In this document: piece after piece, positions 60,149-64,000 of the stretch
How positions within the stretch are numbered: position 1 is the first letter of the stretch
How the letters are laid out: each line of letters starts with the position of its first letter
Assembly: GCA_029260215.1 (NCBI GenBank)
Contig: JAJDDQ010000051.1
Span: forward strand, 124,001 to 188,000
Reading direction: 5' to 3'
From: Phycisphaerae bacterium
GTDB lineage: Bacteria; Planctomycetota; Phycisphaerae; UBA1845
DNA length: 64,000 nucleotides
Translations under genes and position numbers: made by a program
The notes under the pieces: generated by a model
What the model saw: the letters and a program-made list of their open reading frames with translations, nothing else
Database searches by the model: none
What the model was told of the DNA's origin: nothing

Positions 60149-61319
60149 ATGGCAAGTTTGATCAAGCACAACGGTGTTTTCTTATCTCCAGTGGCGTGTT
60201 GGCAAGAAAATTCGGCGGAGGAGCCTCCGAACCTCTGTCCTGCAAATCGCCAAGGAGCAGCGGCGACAATTCGAAACCGCGCGTTTCCGAGGATTCGACA
60301 ACCCGTTGCCGACACGGACTCCGATCGCTGAAATCTTGAACCGCTACGTCGAGCACATCCGACACGTGAAAACGCCTAAGAGCGCTCAAACCGACATCTA
60401 CTACCTGCACGAAGCATTTGGACCGATCTGCGATGCGGTCACCATTACCAGCCGTCGGGTCACCTGCGCATCAAAGAAGCGCCCACCAAAGCAAGGGCAG
60501 GATCGACGCTTCAAACCGCCTGTGATCGAAGCAGATTGCTTCGAAGCCATCACCACGGCAGACGTCTCGACTTTCATCACATCACACGCTCGGTCGCGAG
60601 GCCTAGCACCCATGACAGCGAATCGCTACCGCGAGATCATCGTCCGCATCTTCAACTGGGCGATGACGCAACAAGGGATCCGCATGCCAGCCGACAGGAA
60701 TCCAGCAGCAGCCGTTGAACGCCAGAAAGAGGACGCCCCGGAGATTCGCTATTTGACCCTTCAGCAAATAGACGAACAACTCGCAGAACTTACCGACATG
60801 CCGCAGTTGCAGGTGATGGTAGCAACTTTGATCTACTCCGGTTTACGCCGCGAAGAGTTGCTCTGGCTTCAGCGCGGTGACGTGGAACTCGACCGACGCT
60901 TGATCCAAATTCGCGCCAAGACCGTTAACGGTCGTTCATGGCAACCAAAAACGAAACGCAATCGGGCTATTCCCATAAGCACGCCGTTGAAGCAATTCCT
61001 CGTACAATACTCATCTCGCCCAGCGCTCGGCGATTTCTATTTTCCTAGCCCACGCGGCGGATAGTGGGATCCGGACAACTCTTCAACGGACCTCCGCGCG
61101 ATTAACCACGCCGCCGGAATCGCCTGGACAACTCTTGACTACAGGCACACTTTCGGTTCCCAACTTGCCCAAGCAGGTTTTTCCCTGTACCAAATCAGTC
61201 ATTGGATGGGTAACTCTAGCGCGACTTGCGCCGGGCGCTACGCCTCGCTCACGCAGCCCGAGGTACAAAGGGATCTAAGTTTCAATATGGCACCTGCCAG
61301 CATTCGGACCATCGCATGA
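60149..61319 (+). pseudogene. Tyrosine recombinase (phage integrase family) broken by a frameshift and an amber codon
   Basis: The start 'MASLIKHNGV' (ATG at 60149 after GGGAG) reads in one frame and the rest ('QWRVGKKIRRRSLRTSVLQI') in another, so one extra base sits near 60178-60184 in the T-rich 'gttttctta'. The main frame continues through an N-terminal SAM-like domain ('TADVSTFITSHARSRGLAPM') and the catalytic 'LIYSGLRREELLWL' (Arg I), to a TAG at 61062-61064. Beyond it the same frame carries the rest of the catalytic domain: 'TLDYRHTFGSQLAQAGFSLY', 'MGNSSATCAGRYASL' with the Arg and the Tyr nucleophile. Two single-base lesions imply loss of function, unless suppressed. It is the recombinase of a decayed island. 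Confidence 0.87.
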
Positions 61320-62194
61320 ACATGCCTAAATCAGGAAAGACAATTCAAATATACCTTCCGCACGGTGACCCACGAGGGATGCGTATTGCAGAAATAACCA
61401 CGGGGGTTGTCCAAGCGGTCGCGATACCGCGCAGCCGCCTCGATCAGGTATTCGCACGCGACGAATCCAAAAATCTGGCAGTCTACTTCCTTTTCGGTGA
61501 TTCGGACGATGAAGCAAAACCGCTAGTTTATATCGGCCAGACAGAAGACTTGAAGCAGCGGCTGCAAGCGCATGCAAGCCAAAAGGAATTCTGGCGTACC
61601 GTTGTTTTCCTAATTTCGCGCACCCAGACCTTTACGCATGCTCACATCCGATATCTTGAGTGGATCTCGATCCAAGTTGCAAGCGAGTCATTGAGATTCT
61701 CGGTCCGTAACACAAACGTTCCATCAAAACCCTTCGTTCCCGAGCACATCGAAGCCGACCTGTCCGAGATTTTCGAAACCGCTCGAACGTTACTCGCAAC
61801 GCTCGGATTCCCATTATTTGAACCCATTGCTCCGACACACCCAACGTACAGCAAGATCGAAAAGACATACATGTGCATGGGACCCAATGCAGATGCACGC
61901 GGTACGCTCACGGACGACGGATTCGTTGTGTTCAAGGGAGGGCTTGCACGTCTTAACCCCGCGCCGTCGGGAATAGACGTCGTCGTTGGTCTACAACAGA
62001 AGTTGCGCTCAAGTGGAATACTTGAAGCTGAGGGCGAAGGACAACTGCGCTTTACCCAAGACTACCTTTTCGCGTCCCCAAGCACTGCCGCCGCCATCGT
62101 CCTCGCGAGGAGCGCTAACGGTTGGCGCGAATGGAAGAACGCCCAAGGACAAACGCTTCATGAACTCCATCGCTATTCGTCTGCAGACGAATAG
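61316..62194 (+). CDS. GIY-YIG nuclease-family protein with DUF4357
   Basis: A 292-residue protein whose ATG overlaps the integrase stop codon (ATGA), so it was once translated with it. Residues about 50-140 look like a GIY-YIG domain: 'AVYFLFGDSDD', 'LVYIGQTEDLKQRLQAHASQ', 'FWRTVVFLI' and the Glu in 'IRYLEWISIQVA'. Residues ~205-285 resemble the DUF4357 domain ('GPNADARGTLTDDGFVVFKG', 'QLRFTQDYLFASPSTAAAIV', 'ANGWREWKNAQGQTL'). Proteins of this pairing are often near mobile or defence genes and are presumed nucleases; the substrate is not known. The ORF looks intact. Confidence 0.82.
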   Translation: MNMPKSGKTIQIYLPHGDPRGMRIAEITTGVVQAVAIPRSRLDQVFARDESKNLAVYFLFGDSDDEAKPLVYIGQTEDLKQRLQAHASQKEFWRTVVFLISRTQTFTHAHIRYLEWISIQVASESLRFSVRNTNVPSKPFVPEHIEADLSEIFETARTLLATLGFPLFEPIAPTHPTYSKIEKTYMCMGPNADARGTLTDDGFVVFKGGLARLNPAPSGIDVVVGLQQKLRSSGILEAEGEGQLRFTQDYLFASPSTAAAIVLARSANGWREWKNAQGQTLHELHRYSSADE

Positions 62195-62196
62195 CG
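62171..62196. repeat. 26-bp perfect palindrome overlapping the GIY-YIG stop codon
   Basis: 'cgctattcgtc' arm, tgca centre, then the exact complement. The last codons and the stop of the GIY-YIG gene lie inside it. It could fold as a hairpin in the transcript end or serve as a protein-binding site. Confidence 0.85.
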
Positions 62197-62205
62197 CTAT
62201 GACAC

Positions 62206-62250
62206 GCAGCGACCCCGGCGGACTTGCGAAAAACTCTCCGGGGTCGCTGC
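62206..62250 (+). repeat. Inverted repeat (13-bp perfect arms), possible terminator without T-tract
   Basis: 'gcagcgaccccgg' at 62206-62218 and its exact complement at 62238-62250, with a 19-base loop. It follows the GIY-YIG stop codon. No T-run follows, so it is only a weak terminator candidate. Confidence 0.7.
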
Positions 62251-62406
62251 AGTTGGGTAGACTTCAGTTTTGTTCAGCCGGTTTTACCGACCGATCTGAT
62301 TCATAAGCCTCGACCTCCATCCTGCAAAACCGAACGATCCTGTTACGTCCATCAACGAGACACAACCTAGTCAGCCGGGCGCGTCTGGTAATTCGATCGA
62401 CGGATG

Positions 62407-62871
62407 ACGGCGTCGTACTTTCGAAATGAACGCGACGACCACACGCTTCAGCCCACCGCACTTGTTAACGAAGTTTACATCAGGCTGGGCGATCAGGACT
62501 CGAACAATGTCGTGAGCCGAAATCACTTCTTCGGTGTCGCGTCTCGATTGATGCGCCAAATCCTCGTGGATCACGCGCGTACCAAGCGTGCGGGCAAACG
62601 CGGCGGCGACTGGTCGCGCGTCACGCTGAGCAGCGTCCATGGCGAATCATCAGCCAGGGAAGTCGACATCGTGGTACTGGATGAAGTACTGAGCTGGCTT
62701 GAGGCGCTCAATGAAGGCTACGCGCGCCTTGTGGAATTGCGATTCTTTTCCGGCCTGACGTCGGTCGAGGCGGGCGAGATTCTCGGCGTCTCCCGCACCG
62801 ATTTGGCACGCCGATGGCGAATCATCAAGGCATGGCTGATCGACGAGTTGCGGGGCCGGCAGAACACGTGA
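62407..62871 (+). pseudogene. ECF sigma factor, N-terminally truncated remnant
   Basis: About 154 residues that match the sigma factor at 53179-53742 from 'RNERDDHTLQPTALVNEVYI' onward, through 'HFFGVASRLMRQILVDHART' and region 4 ('GYARLVELRFFSGLTSVEAG'). Everything before that, the first ~45 residues of region 2, is missing; upstream sequence does not encode it in any frame I read. The frame begins with ATG at 62404 (62407 marks its second codon), so a shortened protein could be made, but it would lack part of the -10-binding and core-binding surface. Its GTGA overlap with the kinase fragment keeps the arrangement of an intact pair. Confidence 0.75.
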
Positions 62872-63398
62872 ACGCTGCGCGATTCAAACTCGTGGAATCA
62901 GTCTTTGAGCGTGCGTGCGCATTGCCTGCTGATCTGCAAGAGGCCTTCGTCGATGAGCAATGCCGTGAGGCCCAGGAAGTTCACCGGAAGGTGATGGGTA
63001 TGCTTAATGTGGACTCGGCAGAAAGCATGGTTCTCAGTCCTGAGAATCCCCTGGACATGAACAATGAGCACCTTCTCGCGGACATTACTGGGAACGACGA
63101 AGTTCGTTTTTTCGGGCGTTATCGGATTCTCCGGCACCTTGGCCGAGGTGGAATGGGCGACGTGTTTCTGGCTGAGCAGGACAAGCCCAAGCGCACCGTT
63201 GCGCTGAAGGCCATCAGGCCCGAAATGGGATCGGATAGCATCCGTCGGAGATTCGAGCGCGAAATGGACGTGTTCGGCCGGCTGACACATCCGGGTATCG
63301 CACAAATCTATGACGCCGGTGTGACTGATGTCGGGCGCGGACCGCAACCGTTCTTCGCCATGGAGTACGTTCGTGGAGAACTGTCCGCCCGCTTGTGA
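62868..63398 (+). pseudogene. Ser/Thr protein kinase, C-terminally truncated remnant
   Basis: A 176-residue reading frame starting at the GTG that overlaps the sigma stop codon. It has the planctomycete kinase N-terminus ('FERACALPADLQEAFVDEQC'), the glycine loop 'LGRGGMGDVFLAEQ', the Lys in 'VALKAIRP' and the hinge 'FFAMEYVRGE', then stops at 63396-63398. The catalytic HRD loop, DFG, activation segment and the TPR part are absent, and the next gene starts 80 bases later, so the missing part is deleted, not frameshifted. It cannot be an active kinase. Confidence 0.82.
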
Positions 63399-63478
63399 TC
63401 GGGAGAGCCAATCGATAGATTGGTCGTCGCGCGGTCCCGGATACGATCAGGAACAACCCACGACAAGGAGATGCACAA

Positions 63479-63961
63479 ATGAGCGATGTCAAACCTATCC
63501 CGGACGGATTTCAAACCATCACGCCGCACATGGTCATCAAAGACGCGTCCGCTGCCATCGAATTCTACAAAAAGGCTTTCGGAGCTGAGGAGCGGTTCCG
63601 CATGCCGGGTCCGGGCGGGGCGGGCGTGATGCATGCGGAGATTCAAATCGGCGACTCGATCATCATGCTCTGCGACGACATGCCGCAGATGGAACAGTTC
63701 GCCTCGCCTTCGCGATTGAACGGAACGACCGTGGGGCTTGGATTTTATACCGAGGATTGCGACAAGGTTTTCGAGCAGGCAATCGCCGCCGGTGCCACCG
63801 CCATCATGCCCCCGATGGACGCATTCTGGGGCGATCGCTACGGCAAAGTGGCTGACCCTTTTGGACATCATTGGGGGATCATGACCCACAAGCAGGATCT
63901 GACGCCTGAGGAAATTGCCGAAGGTGCGGAGAAGTTTTTTAGCGAGTGCAGCGGAAAATAA
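63479..63961 (+). CDS. VOC-family protein (PhnB-like glyoxalase/bleomycin-resistance fold)
   Basis: A 160-residue protein with paired beta-alpha-beta-beta-beta modules: 'ITPHMVIKDASAAIEFYKKA', 'HAEIQIGDSIIMLCDD', 'VGLGFYTEDCDKVFEQAIAA', 'DRYGKVADPFGHHWGIMTHK'. This is the PhnB/YaeR-type subgroup; no catalytic metal site can be confirmed by eye (the His and Glu of 'HAEIQ' and the 'GHHWG' segment are candidates). Function is unknown; often annotated as a glyoxalase-like or 3-demethylubiquinone-type protein. It begins 80 bases after the truncated kinase and is probably independent of it. Confidence 0.88.
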   Translation: MSDVKPIPDGFQTITPHMVIKDASAAIEFYKKAFGAEERFRMPGPGGAGVMHAEIQIGDSIIMLCDDMPQMEQFASPSRLNGTTVGLGFYTEDCDKVFEQAIAAGATAIMPPMDAFWGDRYGKVADPFGHHWGIMTHKQDLTPEEIAEGAEKFFSECSGK

Positions 63962-63982
63962 TCGCTCGGAGTTGCGTGAACG

Positions 63983-64000
63983 ATGAAGAAAAAATTGATG
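63983..64000 (+). CDS. Possible start of the next gene (partial)
   Basis: ATG followed by three Lys codons, Leu and Met at the window edge, 21 bases after the VOC stop codon. Only six codons are visible; a Lys-rich start could be a signal peptide. It is not identifiable. Confidence 0.25.

Overview
The window is about 64 kb of a high-GC bacterial chromosome, most likely from a member of the Planctomycetota (phylum inferred; class not resolved). The grounds are a small ECF-type sigma factor translationally coupled to a TPR-containing Ser/Thr kinase, very large secreted proteins ending in dockerin-like Asp-rich repeats, an IPTL-CTERM-like surface protein, Cys-rich 'CGDG' repeats plus Ser-Asp repeats, and many intergenic palindromic repeats. 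There is no rRNA and only one tRNA, an initiator tRNA-Met.

Layout. 1-24 kb is mostly ordinary chromosome: the end of a receiver-domain protein, a GGDEF/HD-GYP response regulator, an HNH endonuclease, a three-gene BtuFDC/FecBCD-type ABC importer, a cyclophilin, TsaB, a two-gene soluble sensor (PAS protein plus chemoreceptor signalling hairpin), a metallophosphoesterase, YidC, a large Cys-rich/Ser-Asp repeat protein, a membrane-TPR protein, threonine dehydrogenase, a LolA-like exported protein, a half-size ketosynthase-like protein without its catalytic Cys, a pseudopilin and arginine deiminase. 24.3-27.5 kb is an unusual secreted fusion of FG-GAP repeats, an S11 (penicillin-binding-protein-like) domain and a dockerin-like tail.

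28.0-42.3 kb is a run of 15 co-directional genes and the most interesting part of the window. It holds a phage Mu-like head module (large terminase, DUF935 portal, Mu I-type protease/scaffold, decoration protein, Mu T-like major capsid protein, gp36-like, gp37-like) followed by hub-like, Dit-like, FN3-like, LamG-like and fibre-like proteins. I see no sheath, tube, tape measure, small terminase, MuF, lysis, replication, integrase or transposase gene. Host-type intergenic repeats lie inside it, two of them read into the N-termini of the portal and protease genes, and inverted copies of a 23-bp repeat lie just outside both ends. I read it as a long-resident, possibly domesticated capsid locus (gene-transfer-agent-like) rather than a recent prophage. 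Base composition also switches inside it: the + strand is C/A-rich to about 32 kb and G/T-rich from about 33.5 kb.

42.5-50.5 kb has a membrane protein, an IPTL-CTERM-like surface protein, an S9 peptidase, a lipoprotein, a polyprenyl-phosphate glycosylphosphotransferase and the initiator tRNA, with gaps packed with repeats. 50.7-59.6 kb (- strand) is a 1.9k-residue secreted putative metalloprotease with beta-repeats, followed by its sigma factor/kinase pair. 60-64 kb is a decayed island: a tyrosine recombinase broken by a frameshift and an amber codon, a GIY-YIG/DUF4357 protein overlapping its stop codon, a sigma/kinase pair in which both genes are truncated, and a VOC-family protein.

All calls come from reading the sequence and its translations. 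No database or structure search was possible, and start codons were chosen from Shine-Dalgarno-like sequences, overlaps and signal peptides.
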